Positions 1 to 8,614 of a DNA stretch of 52,374 bases are shown piece by piece. The stretch is taken from contig CAMVFZ010000014.1 of the NCBI GenBank assembly GCA_947166905.1, positions 1 through 52,374 of the forward strand. Direction: 5' to 3'. The position numbers and the translations under genes are program-made. Source of the DNA: an uncultured Prevotellaceae bacterium (GTDB taxonomy: Bacteria; Bacteroidota; Bacteroidia; Bacteroidales; UBA932). The notes below the pieces were generated by a model that worked only from the letters and a program-made list of their open reading frames with translations, searched no databases and was not told the DNA's origin. Within the stretch, counting starts at the first letter, position 1. Every line of letters begins with the position of its first letter.

Positions 1-358
1 CGGTGAAAGCCTGACCGAAGACGACCAAAAGCTGATAGACGACCTTGACCGGGCCATGGACAAGATGCCGAAATATGAAGGAACTGTCTACCGCTCAATC
101 AATGATTATTTCATGAAGGACGAGGACGCCTTCAACGAGCAGCACTCGCCCGGAAACATTGTTTCCTACAAGGCTTATACCAGCACCGGGAAGGAAGTCT
201 ATGACGAATCCTTCAAATACCAAATGGTCATTGAAAGCAAGAGCGGTGTGGACTTTACAGAGTATAACCAAAGCGAACAGGAAATCCTGTTCAGGAGAAA
301 CACGCTGTTCCGCGTGACGAAACGTGACGGAGACACAATTTACATGGAGGAATTATGA
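1..358 (+). CDS. MuF head protein, C-terminal ADP-ribosyltransferase toxin domain (5' partial)
   Basis: This is the 3' end of the head morphogenesis gene that begins at 50394. The frame is open from base 2, and the first 55 bases equal 51629-51683 in the same frame, so joining them gives one protein of about 530 residues. The last 100 residues look like an R-S-E class ADP-ribosyltransferase: an Arg in TVYRS (about 92-94), a TST motif in YTSTGKE (about 179-187) and an E-Q-E motif in NQSEQEILF (catalytic Glu about 281-283). The ExE form is typical of arginine-modifying enzymes. SPP1 gp7/Mu F proteins of temperate phages are known carriers of polymorphic C-terminal toxins, so the domain may be carried in the virion and delivered with DNA or act in competition. 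Target and activity are inference. Confidence 0.75.
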   Translation, partial: GESLTEDDQKLIDDLDRAMDKMPKYEGTVYRSINDYFMKDEDAFNEQHSPGNIVSYKAYTSTGKEVYDESFKYQMVIESKSGVDFTEYNQSEQEILFRRNTLFRVTKRDGDTIYMEEL

Positions 359-561
359 CGGAAAAACACGAGTGGCCAAAAAGGTTCTTTTCGGCCATGG
401 ATTCAATCTATATTCCTTGTAATCACTGTAAGCACAGGAACGGCAACACTGTAACGTGCAAGGCATACCCGCAAGGGATTCCAAAGAAGCTGATGTTGCG
501 AGGAGAACACGACACTCCGTTCCCCGGCGACAACGGCATTCGTTTTGAGCCGAAGAGCTAA
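355..561 (+). CDS. Small Cys protein after the MuF-ART gene, candidate immunity protein
   Basis: A 68-residue protein overlaps the end of the ART-domain gene by four bases (ATGA), so the two are translationally coupled. It carries a CNHC motif and a later single Cys, then GIPKK and a PGDNGIRFEP end. I do not recognise a characterised family. In MuF toxin systems the gene directly downstream often encodes the antitoxin, which is the only basis for the immunity suggestion. It could equally be a small structural or zinc-binding protein. A terminator follows 38 bases later, so it closes this transcription block. Confidence 0.5.
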   Translation: MTEKHEWPKRFFSAMDSIYIPCNHCKHRNGNTVTCKAYPQGIPKKLMLRGEHDTPFPGDNGIRFEPKS

Positions 562-598
562 CCTTTAAATTTTCAACAATTTTAAACCTATGTCAGAG

Positions 599-630
599 AC
601 ACCTTTATTTGATAAAGGTGTTTTTCTTTT
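599..630 (+). terminator. Rho-independent terminator
   Basis: A perfect 10-bp stem (ACACCTTTAT, loop TTG, ATAAAGGTGT) is followed by a T-rich run. It separates the MuF/immunity block from the capsid genes. A smaller hairpin (GGCTGT/ACAGCC, 665-681) lies between it and the next start codon. Confidence 0.85.
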
Positions 631-715
631 GTGCGAAAGCGGGTGGTAATGTTGTGTTACTGTGGGCTGTAGAGGACAGCCGTTGCCAATAAAAATTTAA
701 GAAAGGACAATTTAC

Positions 716-1420
716 ATGGACATTAAAGAAATTCTCGAATGGATTAAAAAGCAGCAGAATGGGCAGACCTATTTAGATGCTCTGAATGCTCATTTAAACT
801 CTCTCGCCACGGCTTCTAAGGCTGACAAGGATACCATCAAGAAGCTTCAGGACGAGGCGAAAGAGAACAAAACTAAGCTGGATAATGCCAACAGCAAGGT
901 TGAAAAGTTTGCGGACGCCTTAGGCGTGAGCGAAGATTCAGAAAAGCTGGACGAGGACATTGAAGCAGCCCTCAAGAACAAGGGTGTCAATGGAGACCCG
1001 GCCTTAGAGCGCAAAGTCCAGCGGCTGACGAAGCAGCTCAACGACACTAAGAACAGCCTGACAGACCAGCTCAATGCGGAACGCACCAAGCGGCACGATT
1101 CCATGATTCGGAGCGCGCTGCTGGCAGAGCTGACTTCTCAGAATGCTGTCGATCCCAAGACTTTGGTTGATATGTTCCGGAACAACATTAAGGTTGGCGA
1201 AGATGACAGCCTGACCTTCGGCGACAAGTCCGTCAAAGACGGCGTCTCTGAATGGCTCAAGGCTCACCCGGCATTCGTCTCCAACAAACAGGTTGGCGGT
1301 GCCGGCGGTAATGGAGGCGGTGGTGGCGGCGCCACTGATTCCGTACTCGAGGCCGCAAAGAATATGGGCAAGGCTGCGGCGGCTCCCAAGACGGACCCGG
1401 CTGCATTGTATTTTAAATAA
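716..1420 (+). CDS. Capsid scaffolding protein (GP20-like)
   Basis: A 234-residue protein with a long charged coiled-coil N-terminal half (Lys/Glu/Gln rich, about residues 35-130), a more globular middle part and a Gly-rich linker (GGAGGNGGGGGG, about 195-206). It lies immediately upstream of the decoration and major capsid genes, the standard position for a scaffold of the phage minor structural protein GP20 type. It would act as an internal core during procapsid assembly. Start is supported by an AAGGAC-type site 7 bases upstream. Function is by architecture and position. Confidence 0.75.
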   Translation: MDIKEILEWIKKQQNGQTYLDALNAHLNSLATASKADKDTIKKLQDEAKENKTKLDNANSKVEKFADALGVSEDSEKLDEDIEAALKNKGVNGDPALERKVQRLTKQLNDTKNSLTDQLNAERTKRHDSMIRSALLAELTSQNAVDPKTLVDMFRNNIKVGEDDSLTFGDKSVKDGVSEWLKAHPAFVSNKQVGGAGGNGGGGGGATDSVLEAAKNMGKAAAAPKTDPAALYFK

Positions 1421-1438
1421 AAAACGGAGGTAAAAAAC

Positions 1439-2179
1439 ATGAACTTTGACGTAAAATCTGTTGAACCCGGGAAGGACATTCTCCTGACCATGGACGACTA
1501 CTCCGCAATCACTGTCAGCGTCTCTGCTACCGGCGTTGTAGCTGGCTCTGACGGCAGGAAGATTGTGAAGGCTGGCACGATTATCGGCGGCGTCCTGGCC
1601 GACCCCAAGAACAGCCAGGCTGTGGCCGCTGACGGCGCAGAGGTTGCCGCTGAAGGTATCCTCTACCATGATGTCGACGTGACTTCCGGCGACTCTGTCG
1701 GCACCATGATTGTTCGCGGTATCGTTGACACCGCCAAGCTCCCGGCGGCTCCTACCGAAGCCCAGAAAGCACAGTTGAAACAGATTGTGTTCTTCGGCGG
1801 CGAAGCTTCCGATAGCGTGGCAGGAATTGATTTCCTGCTGAGCAAAGGTGACTACACCACTGTACCCATCAAGGTCAGCGCAACAGGTGTGGAAGCCAAT
1901 GCTGCGGGCAAAAAGATTGTGTCTGCTGGCACTGTGCTTGGCGCTGCCCTGGCCAATGACAACGGCGCGGTTGCGGCCTCTACCGCTGCTACCGACAACA
2001 GCAACAATCCTACCCCGGCAGAAGGCATTCTGCTGTACGACGTTGACGTTACTGACGGCAAGGCTGACGGTGTCCTGCTGGTTCGCGGCGTTGTTGACGC
2101 TTCCGAGCTGGGAGCTGCCGTTAACGCTTATCAGCGCGGCACTCTGCCCGGCATTGTGTTCGTTGGCACCTACTCTTAA
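1439..2179 (+). CDS. Head decoration protein with internal duplication
   Basis: The 246-residue protein consists of two similar halves of about 120 residues. Each has an S(V)SATGV segment, a KIV-x-AGT-hydrophobic stretch, an EGIL-x-DVDVT segment and a VRG-V/I-VD segment. Proteins of this type upstream of a lambda E-like capsid gene are usually head-decoration proteins that cap the capsid lattice. The RBS GGAGG precedes the ATG. A two-domain version suggests gene duplication and fusion. It could alternatively be a head fibre subunit. Confidence 0.7.
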   Translation: MNFDVKSVEPGKDILLTMDDYSAITVSVSATGVVAGSDGRKIVKAGTIIGGVLADPKNSQAVAADGAEVAAEGILYHDVDVTSGDSVGTMIVRGIVDTAKLPAAPTEAQKAQLKQIVFFGGEASDSVAGIDFLLSKGDYTTVPIKVSATGVEANAAGKKIVSAGTVLGAALANDNGAVAASTAATDNSNNPTPAEGILLYDVDVTDGKADGVLLVRGVVDASELGAAVNAYQRGTLPGIVFVGTYS

Positions 2180-2208
2180 TCATCAATTAAACATGGAGGT
2201 ATAAGAAT

Positions 2209-3255
2209 ATGGCTACTCTTGCTGAATTATTTGCCGCGAAAGTCATCGCTGCATACTACACCGAAGCGGGCTCCAACAGAGTTCCCTACCTGGGCGAAGC
2301 CCTGTTCCCCGCAAAGAAGAAAATGGGCCTGGGCCTGCGCTGGATTCGCTCCCACTCCGGCCTGCCTGTGTCCCTCGTTGCCTCTGACTTCGATTCCAAG
2401 ACCGTGATTCGTGCGCGGGAAGGCTTCGACGTGACGGAAACTCAGATGCCGTTCTTCCGTGAAGGCATCTCCATTCGCGAAGCTGACCGCCAGGAACTGC
2501 TGAAGGCCCTGGAATTGGGCGACGCCTACCTGAACTCTGTACTGTCCAAGCTGTACGGAGATGCCGCAAACCTGATTGCTGGCGCTAACGTTGTTAACGA
2601 ACGTATGCGTATGCAGCTGCTGTCCTCCGGCAAAATCGAGCTGGTTGACCGCAAAGGCGGCATCATCAAATATGATTATCAGTTCAAAGGCACGCATAAG
2701 ACCACCCTGACCAGCACCAATAAGTGGTCCGACGATGACGCACCCATCAACTCTCAGATTGAGAGCTGGATTGAAACCATTGAGAATGACACGGGCGAAC
2801 GTCCGTCTCGTGCTATCCTCACCGGCGTCACCCTGAACTACCTGAAGCAGAACAAGGAAATCCTTGCGGAAATCAAACCGCTGGCGGCGGCGCAGGTAGC
2901 TCCTATCCGTACCGACACCCTGATTGATTGGTTCGGAGACAAGTTCCGCATTCAGTTGGCTGTGTACAACAAGATGTACGCAAACGAAGTCGGCGGCGCA
3001 GGCGCGAAGTTCTTCCCGGACAACGTGTTTACCCTGATTCCCGCTGGCGCGCTGGGCAATCAGTGGTTCGGCACCACGCCTGAGGAAGCTGACCTCATGG
3101 CCAGCCGGAATGCCAACGTTGAGATCGTTGACACAGGCGTAGCTGTTACCACTTACGAAACCACCGACCCGGTCAATGTGAATACCAAGGTTTCCGAAAT
3201 CTCCCTGCCGTCCTTTGAAGCGGCCGACAAGGTGTTCATCGCGACTGTGGCGTAA
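2209..3255 (+). CDS. Major capsid protein, lambda gpE-like
   Basis: A 348-residue protein beginning MATLAELFAAKVIAAYY, with LFPAKKK and VASDFDSKTVIR segments near the N-terminus and a long middle region compatible with the HK97 fold of the lambda E family. It follows the scaffold and decoration genes and is closed by a strong terminator, the usual layout for a highly expressed capsid protein. The start is preceded by ATGGAGG. Length is normal for the family (about 340-350). Confidence 0.88.
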   Translation: MATLAELFAAKVIAAYYTEAGSNRVPYLGEALFPAKKKMGLGLRWIRSHSGLPVSLVASDFDSKTVIRAREGFDVTETQMPFFREGISIREADRQELLKALELGDAYLNSVLSKLYGDAANLIAGANVVNERMRMQLLSSGKIELVDRKGGIIKYDYQFKGTHKTTLTSTNKWSDDDAPINSQIESWIETIENDTGERPSRAILTGVTLNYLKQNKEILAEIKPLAAAQVAPIRTDTLIDWFGDKFRIQLAVYNKMYANEVGGAGAKFFPDNVFTLIPAGALGNQWFGTTPEEADLMASRNANVEIVDTGVAVTTYETTDPVNVNTKVSEISLPSFEAADKVFIATVA

Positions 3256-3270
3256 CCAACATTCAGAATT

Positions 3271-3299
3271 AACCGCCTCTTTTACAGGGGCGGTTTTTC
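3271..3299 (+). terminator. Rho-independent terminator after major capsid gene
   Basis: AACCGCC and GGCGGTT form a 7-bp stem followed by a T run. It lies between the capsid gene and the neck genes and probably reduces transcription into them. Confidence 0.8.
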
Positions 3300-3310
3300 T
3301 TTGGTGAAAT

Positions 3311-3736
3311 ATGGACGCAGAACAGATTTTTAACAAATATCTCCGGCAGGCCGTGAAAAGCGCGTCTGAGGACGTCGCGGAACAGGCAAGAACGAAACAC
3401 GGATTCACTTCTCGCACAGGGAACCTGGAACGCTCAATCAACGCCATGCTCTCGAGCGACGGCCTGAAAGGTTGGGTGACGATTGACCGAACCAAGGCCC
3501 CTTATGGGACATACGTCCACCAGGGCCACAGGGCGTTTACTCTCGTGCCCCGGAACAAGCTTGCCTTGCGCTGGGTAGAGGGCAACGAGTTTGTATTCGC
3601 CAAGCGGGTGCAAATCCCGGCAACCAAGGGCGACCCATTCCTGTTTGACGCTTTGGAAACGAAGCGGGAGGACGTATATAAAGTGTTTGAGAATCGTGTT
3701 GAGGCTGCCATTGACGAAATAACGAAAGGGCTGTAA
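3311..3736 (+). CDS. HK97 gp10-like neck/head-tail protein
   Basis: A 141-residue protein with SRTGNLERSI near residue 35-45 and a PYGTYVHQGHRAF segment (about 60-75), a pattern of HK97 gp10/minor neck proteins (the Y-x-x-VHQGH core). It is the first of three short genes between capsid and tail tube, so it probably takes part in head completion or the head-tail junction. The exact role among neck proteins cannot be fixed from sequence alone. Confidence 0.7.
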   Translation: MDAEQIFNKYLRQAVKSASEDVAEQARTKHGFTSRTGNLERSINAMLSSDGLKGWVTIDRTKAPYGTYVHQGHRAFTLVPRNKLALRWVEGNEFVFAKRVQIPATKGDPFLFDALETKREDVYKVFENRVEAAIDEITKGL

Positions 3737-3738
3737 TC

Positions 3739-4128
3739 GTGGAATTTATCACATTGGACGATGTTGCTGACGAAATTGTGGAATGCAACGTGAACGATAT
3801 AGCACAGGCCAACAGGTATCTGCTGAATTTAGCAAGGAGGCTGGGGGCCGATGTAGCGAGGCTCAGGACGCCGCCTGTTTACACGGTAGAGAGGCTGGGA
3901 ATTGCCTATGCGCTGTATATCTGCTGTGTCCGTAGCATCGGTAAGGACAATTTGGTATCACTTGATACGGAAAGCACCCGGAATGACATTTACGCTCAGA
4001 AAGCCAGGTTCTTCAAGGCCGAGATCGACAGCCTCGTGAAAGAACTGACCGCCGCCGACTTTGAGAAAACTCAGGGCGGTGGAAGCAGCTTTGGGAGCGG
4101 TGTGTGTGTCCCGGTACGGAGGGGATAA
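3739..4128 (+). CDS. Head-tail connector protein
   Basis: The 129-residue product is mostly helical and starts with GTG two bases after the previous stop. It has the size and order of a gp6/gp15-type head-tail adaptor that binds the portal ring. No motif beyond architecture is seen. The end is Gly/Ser rich (QGGGSSFGSG). Confidence 0.55.
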   Translation: MEFITLDDVADEIVECNVNDIAQANRYLLNLARRLGADVARLRTPPVYTVERLGIAYALYICCVRSIGKDNLVSLDTESTRNDIYAQKARFFKAEIDSLVKELTAADFEKTQGGGSSFGSGVCVPVRRG

Positions 4129-4523
4129 TGGGTGTCAAGGACAGAAGAAAAGAAGTTGAAGCTGCCATTTTGGGCATACTTGAAACGAATCTTTCCCAGG
4201 TTTCGTGGAAGAAAATGTTCAAAGGCTTCCAGCGTGAAAAAGGAGTCTCCGGCTCCCTCGTCAACTTCAAAACGGACTTTGAACGAGACAGCAAAGACAA
4301 ATTAAAGGCAACCGCTGTGTACAGTATCATATTGGCCGACCCGGACAACACGGATACTGTGGACGACATTGCCGATGATGTGTTCGACCTGCTCGACAAT
4401 GACGACCTTGACGGCGTTATCACCGTTGGGGACGTGAAAAGCATTTATTATGGTGCGGCGCCAAACAAAGCGGAAGCTGGTTCGGTGCTAATGGTTTATC
4501 AGGTTCAATATTATGTTGAGTAA
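4128..4523 (+). CDS. Tail completion/terminator-like protein
   Basis: The start ATG overlaps the previous stop (TAATG) and is preceded by GGAGGGG. The 131-residue product lies directly before the tail tube gene, where lambda-like phages keep the tail terminator. It shows a mixed alpha/beta pattern with a C-terminal strand-rich part. The family is not recognised with certainty. Confidence 0.5.
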   Translation: MGVKDRRKEVEAAILGILETNLSQVSWKKMFKGFQREKGVSGSLVNFKTDFERDSKDKLKATAVYSIILADPDNTDTVDDIADDVFDLLDNDDLDGVITVGDVKSIYYGAAPNKAEAGSVLMVYQVQYYVE

Positions 4524-4538
4524 AGGAGATGTGAAAAC

Positions 4539-5288
4539 ATGAGCAAAGTAAGACCGACCCGCTCCGCGACAGAAGATAAGCTGCGCGGCAAGGACGTGCT
4601 GGCCTATTTAAACTATGGCGAAAGCGCAACCGAGGCCGTCCCTGTTTGGTTGTTGCTGGGCGGCCAGCGCAATGCTGATATGTCCCGGACGGCTGACAGC
4701 ATTGACGCTTCCAACAAGTCCTCAGGCGGCTGGGGCGAAACTTACCCCGGAATCAGGAACACGGAGCTGTCCGTGGAGTGCATTCAGGGCAAAAACGACG
4801 AAGGCTACGAAGTGCTGAAAGACGCATTTAACAAGGGAGAGGCCGTGGATATCTGCCGCTATGCTGCGGACGGCACGGCTGTACGGAATTGGTATCACAT
4901 TACCGATTTGTCCGACGCTACCCCGCACGACGACATGGTTACTTACACCATGAAGCTGGCAGGTGTTGGCAAGCCCAAGGAATACTCCGGCCTGACTTCT
5001 ATCAACGATGTCACGGGGTTGATTTCGTCAAATAGTCAGAGCCGCGTAACAATCTCCAAGGCAGCCGCCGCTGACGTTGTTGTTACCATTGAGAGCGGCA
5101 CTATCACAGGGCTGAAAAAGGGCGGCTCATCTGTTAGCTCCAGCAATTACAGCATCGCGGCTGGAGGCAAGAGCATTGTTATCGGTAGCAGCTACCTGGC
5201 TTCGCTGTCTGCTGGCGAGGCCGAGTTCGAGATACAGGTAACAGGCGGCAGAGGGAACTTTGAGTACACTGTGACTATTACAGCATAA
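4539..5288 (+). CDS. Major tail tube protein with C-terminal Ig-like (X2-type) domain
   Basis: The 249-residue protein has an N-terminal tail-tube part with a conserved-looking DASNKSSGGWGE segment (about residues 52-63). Its C-terminal region of about 80 residues includes NYSIAAGGKSIVIGSSYL, resembling CBM_X2/Ig-like domains often displayed on tail tubes. It is followed by the frameshifted chaperone pair and tape measure gene, the standard siphovirus order. The Ig domain probably decorates the tail surface and may help weak binding to glycans. Confidence 0.82.
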   Translation: MSKVRPTRSATEDKLRGKDVLAYLNYGESATEAVPVWLLLGGQRNADMSRTADSIDASNKSSGGWGETYPGIRNTELSVECIQGKNDEGYEVLKDAFNKGEAVDICRYAADGTAVRNWYHITDLSDATPHDDMVTYTMKLAGVGKPKEYSGLTSINDVTGLISSNSQSRVTISKAAAADVVVTIESGTITGLKKGGSSVSSSNYSIAAGGKSIVIGSSYLASLSAGEAEFEIQVTGGRGNFEYTVTITA

Positions 5289-5301
5289 CAGGGGGATAAA
5301 C

Positions 5302-5718
5302 ATGCTATATGACCGTATAAAACGGAGCCTCAGTGTCGAGATTATTGGCGCAGCTTACACGCTGCGCCTTACTCTTGGCATGATTGGCGAAGTTGAATCT
5401 GCAATACCCGGCAACGACAGCCTTTCCAAAATGCTGAAAGAGAAAAGGCCGCCGAGGTATGAATTGCTGAAAAAAGCATTCTGTATTGGCTTATATAAGG
5501 ACGGAGAACGTGTCCGGGGCAATGCCGCTGTTCAGGTGTTTGAACAGTTTGTGACGGAGTACGGAGTGCCGGAGGCCGAGAATATCTTTTATGGCCTGCT
5601 GGCTGTCACAAACTACTTCGGCCCGGTTGCCTCTCGCCTGATTTTGGTTGAGCTCGGCTGGGAAAATCCTGACGAGCTGGAAGACAAGAAAGCTGAGGAA
5701 GAAGAAAAAAACGTGTGA
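5302..5718 (+). CDS. Tail assembly chaperone, G-like
   Basis: A 138-residue protein between tail tube and tape measure genes, in the position of lambda gpG. It ends EEEEKNV in the zero frame, and an A AAA AAC slippery site lies in its last codons. It is expected to bind the tape measure protein during tail assembly, both alone and as a minor fusion with the downstream frame. Confidence 0.8.
   Translation: MLYDRIKRSLSVEIIGAAYTLRLTLGMIGEVESAIPGNDSLSKMLKEKRPPRYELLKKAFCIGLYKDGERVRGNAAVQVFEQFVTEYGVPEAENIFYGLLAVTNYFGPVASRLILVELGWENPDELEDKKAEEEEKNV
5706..5712 (+). other. Programmed -1 frameshift site (A AAA AAC)
   Basis: The heptamer A AAA AAC is placed in the correct X XXY YYZ phase of the upstream chaperone frame (codons AAA at 5707 and AAC at 5710). 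It lies two codons before the stop. A -1 slip enters the frame of the next ORF, giving a G-GT type fusion of about 252 residues. The same device at the same gene boundary is conserved in siphoviruses. Confidence 0.8.
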
Positions 5719-6059
5719 GCGGCGATGACGCGCCGGAAATGAACACATTTGACGATTATCTCTCGTGGGTGTTGCCGATATGTTTCGGAGTGCTGAATAT
5801 GACAGCGGAAGAAATATACGACAGTACGCCGTGGGAAATAGACAAACGGATTGACGGCTACCTGGAACGGCAAAGGCAAAAGCGCATATTCTATGCGTCT
5901 TTCCTGACAGTACCGATTATGAACGCGGGCTTCAACAGAACCAAACGCGGCGTGAAGCTTGAGGACATAGTTGGTGACGATCTAACAGACCAGAACCTTA
6001 CGGAAGGTGAGCTCGACAGGTGGCGCAATATATTGAACAAGGCAAAGGAAGGAGGGTGA
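5715..6059 (+). CDS. Tail assembly chaperone, T-like frameshift extension
   Basis: This 114-residue open frame begins four bases before the upstream stop and has no clear ribosome site of its own. It is best read as the T part of a GT fusion made by -1 slippage at 5706-5712. It is helical and charged, and its end is three bases from the GTG start of the tape measure gene. Independent initiation at GTG 5715 cannot be excluded. Confidence 0.75.
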   Translation: MSGDDAPEMNTFDDYLSWVLPICFGVLNMTAEEIYDSTPWEIDKRIDGYLERQRQKRIFYASFLTVPIMNAGFNRTKRGVKLEDIVGDDLTDQNLTEGELDRWRNILNKAKEGG

Positions 6060-6062
6060 GCC

Positions 6063-8612
6063 GTGTCAGACGTTAAGAATATAACTGTTGAAATCAAGGC
6101 GGTTGTTGGCGACGCAATGAACAAGCTCAATTCTTTTGCCAGCGCAACAAAGCAATCAGCTTCCGCAGCAACGGAGCTGGGCTCCGCTACGGACGCAGCC
6201 TCTGTTGCCGTTGGCGCGTTTACCGGGCAGCTTGCCGCTGATGTAGTCAAGGCTTTTGCCGAGGCCATTGGCCAATTGGTATCGCAAATCATTGATTTAG
6301 GTGCCGAAGCACAAAAGAACATGGCGAAGCTCGGGGCCATGAAGAATCTTGTCGGCGACGCCACAGAGGCGTGGCAATACTTCAACGATGTTGGCCGGAA
6401 CACAAACTATGACCTGGGCGCCGTTCAGGAAATGGGCATACAGCTCGTTAACATGGGGTACTCAGCCAAGAATGCGGCCGACCTTATTCAGTTGTGCGCC
6501 GACACAGCCGCTGGCTTAGGTCAGGGGCAGGCCGGGGCACAGCAGTTGGTGGAAACAATCTCCCGGATTCAATCCACCGGGGAGATGAGCAGCCGCCAGC
6601 TGATAGCACTTCAGATGAACGGCATGGATTTGGACAAGGCCTTCTCTTCCGTGGGAATGACAGCCGAACAGGCCATGAAAGCCATGGACGACGGCACGCT
6701 TGACGCGCAGAAGGCTGTTCAGGCCCTGACCGATTATATGCACGAGTTTGACGGCTCCATGGCGCAGAGCAAGCAGAACATCTCTGACCAATGGGGCGAC
6801 GTCAAGGGGAACATTGAGACGGCTTGCGCTGAGATAGGCGCAAGCATTTTTGATGCTTTTAATCAGAGCGAGATTATCCAAACACTGATAGACTTCACGC
6901 AGGACCTGGTTGATTTGGTACGGAGTGACGGCAGCGGCGCGTTCCAGGACTTCAAGGAAATTGCTGAAATCTGCCTCGAGGCTGTAAATACGGGCCTGAA
7001 AGTCGTGGTAACCGCAATCAAGGCTGTTATCATTGGCGCTCAGAAGATGTATGCCGCGTTCAAATCTATCGGCTCAAGGATTGCCAGCGCGCTGGAACCT
7101 ATTCTGTCTCCTCTGTCCAAGATTTGGAACCTTGTGAAGAGTCTGTTGACTTCATTGGGCCAGCAGGTCTCCGCAGTGGTAGACAACGCCTGGAACGCCT
7201 CGAATTGGACTTCCAAAGGCAACTCCGATGATTGGGATTTGGCCTCTGGCGGAAATCACTTCCGGCAGGTCAAGAAGGAAGGCAAAGCGGAAAAGGCGAA
7301 AGGCAGGAGCGCAGGCAGCCGGGCGGCAAAGGCAGCTATTACAGAAGAACAGCGGGCAATCGAGGCCTTGATTAAGAAGTACAACGACGCTGACAAAGCC
7401 CGCCATACCCGCGCACAGGAAGCAATAGAGCTGGCAAAGGCAAATATTGCTATGCTCCATGGCGAGGCCAAGATTCAGGAAGAACGGCGCATTAAGATTG
7501 AGGCTCTGACAGAGGCCCACACCGTCATGGCTGAGGGCTACAAGAAGGAACTTGACCTGGCCTCGAAGATCGCTGACGAAACCACAAGGAACAACGTTAT
7601 CAGCGAAATCAAGGCGCAGGCCGCCGCAGAAGAAAAGTTGTATCAGGCCAAAGTCAAGGTTGCCAACTTTGAAGCTTCCCTGAAAGAGAGCAAAAAGGAA
7701 AGCAGGAGTGTTCTTGACAGGGTGTTCGGTACACAGGACGAGCATGAACGGAAAATCAAGGCAATTCAGGACGGCATCGCAAGGGTGTTTGAGACGGCTG
7801 ACTATGCCAAGGCCTCCAATACCCAGGGCGATTATTCCACAGAGGATATGGACCTGATAGCCAAGATTTTACACATGACGCCTGAGGCCCTCGAGGAAGA
7901 GCTGGCTGCCAAAAATGAAACAATTACAGAGTTCATTGAGCGAAATAAGGAAATAATGGCTGAGGGAGCCAAGGCCTTGATTGACAGCGAGAACGCAGCC
8001 AAGAGCTGGTCTGACCTTACCATACGCTACGCCACAATGGTTGGCGACGCCATGAGTAACGCAATGATGGATTGGATAACAGGTGCAAAAAGCGGCAAGG
8101 AAGCATTGGCTGATTTTATCAGCAGCGTGCTGAAAAGCGCGGCGCAGTTGCTGACCCGCTGGCTGTCCCTGTTCGCAATCTTTTCTATCGTTGGCGACCC
8201 TTCACTTGCGGCCCGCAACGCCAGCGCAGCTGTATTCGGCGCGTATGACGCAAAGGTAAGCTTGAGAAAGGCTCGTGGCGGCTACATCAGCGGTTCCGGG
8301 ACTTCCACTTCTGACAGTATTCCTGCTATGCTGTCCAATGGCGAATACGTGATACAGGCTTCTGCGGTGAGACGGCTGGGCGTGCCAATGCTCAACGCGC
8401 TGAACAACGGACAATATCGTTTTGCTGACGGCGGCTATGTTGGAGGAAACAAAATGGTTCCTTCCGGGAACGTGGTAAGCCCAACACTCGTTGTGCAGAC
8501 TTTGGACGCCTCAGACTTCGACAATTTCCTCAATCTCAGAGGTGGTGGCGACAGCATACAGCGTGCGCTCGTTGAAGCGGAACGCCGCTTCGCTTTCTCA
8601 ATGGGAGGCTGA
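6063..8612 (+). CDS. Tail tape measure protein
   Basis: At 849 residues this is the second longest product, after the tail tip protein. The N-terminal part has Ala-rich helices and a hydrophobic segment (about 55-80), followed by VQALTDYMHEFDGSMAQSK typical of tape measure N-domains. The middle (about 390-600) is Lys/Glu/Ala coiled coil. The C-terminus has a hydrophobic helix region (about 690-720), then GGYISGSGTSTSDSIPAMLS and NGEYVIQA, a pattern seen at the end of many lambda-like tape measure proteins. It sets tail length and is ejected with DNA. Start is GTG after GGAGGGTGA. Confidence 0.93.
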   Translation: MSDVKNITVEIKAVVGDAMNKLNSFASATKQSASAATELGSATDAASVAVGAFTGQLAADVVKAFAEAIGQLVSQIIDLGAEAQKNMAKLGAMKNLVGDATEAWQYFNDVGRNTNYDLGAVQEMGIQLVNMGYSAKNAADLIQLCADTAAGLGQGQAGAQQLVETISRIQSTGEMSSRQLIALQMNGMDLDKAFSSVGMTAEQAMKAMDDGTLDAQKAVQALTDYMHEFDGSMAQSKQNISDQWGDVKGNIETACAEIGASIFDAFNQSEIIQTLIDFTQDLVDLVRSDGSGAFQDFKEIAEICLEAVNTGLKVVVTAIKAVIIGAQKMYAAFKSIGSRIASALEPILSPLSKIWNLVKSLLTSLGQQVSAVVDNAWNASNWTSKGNSDDWDLASGGNHFRQVKKEGKAEKAKGRSAGSRAAKAAITEEQRAIEALIKKYNDADKARHTRAQEAIELAKANIAMLHGEAKIQEERRIKIEALTEAHTVMAEGYKKELDLASKIADETTRNNVISEIKAQAAAEEKLYQAKVKVANFEASLKESKKESRSVLDRVFGTQDEHERKIKAIQDGIARVFETADYAKASNTQGDYSTEDMDLIAKILHMTPEALEEELAAKNETITEFIERNKEIMAEGAKALIDSENAAKSWSDLTIRYATMVGDAMSNAMMDWITGAKSGKEALADFISSVLKSAAQLLTRWLSLFAIFSIVGDPSLAARNASAAVFGAYDAKVSLRKARGGYISGSGTSTSDSIPAMLSNGEYVIQASAVRRLGVPMLNALNNGQYRFADGGYVGGNKMVPSGNVVSPTLVVQTLDASDFDNFLNLRGGGDSIQRALVEAERRFAFSMGG

Positions 8613-8614
8613 CC

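Noticed and set aside
2227..3495. 422-residue open frame on the - strand opposite the capsid gene
   Set aside because: It mirrors the codon bias of the capsid gene, spans a terminator and the next gene, and has no ribosome site or recognisable motif.
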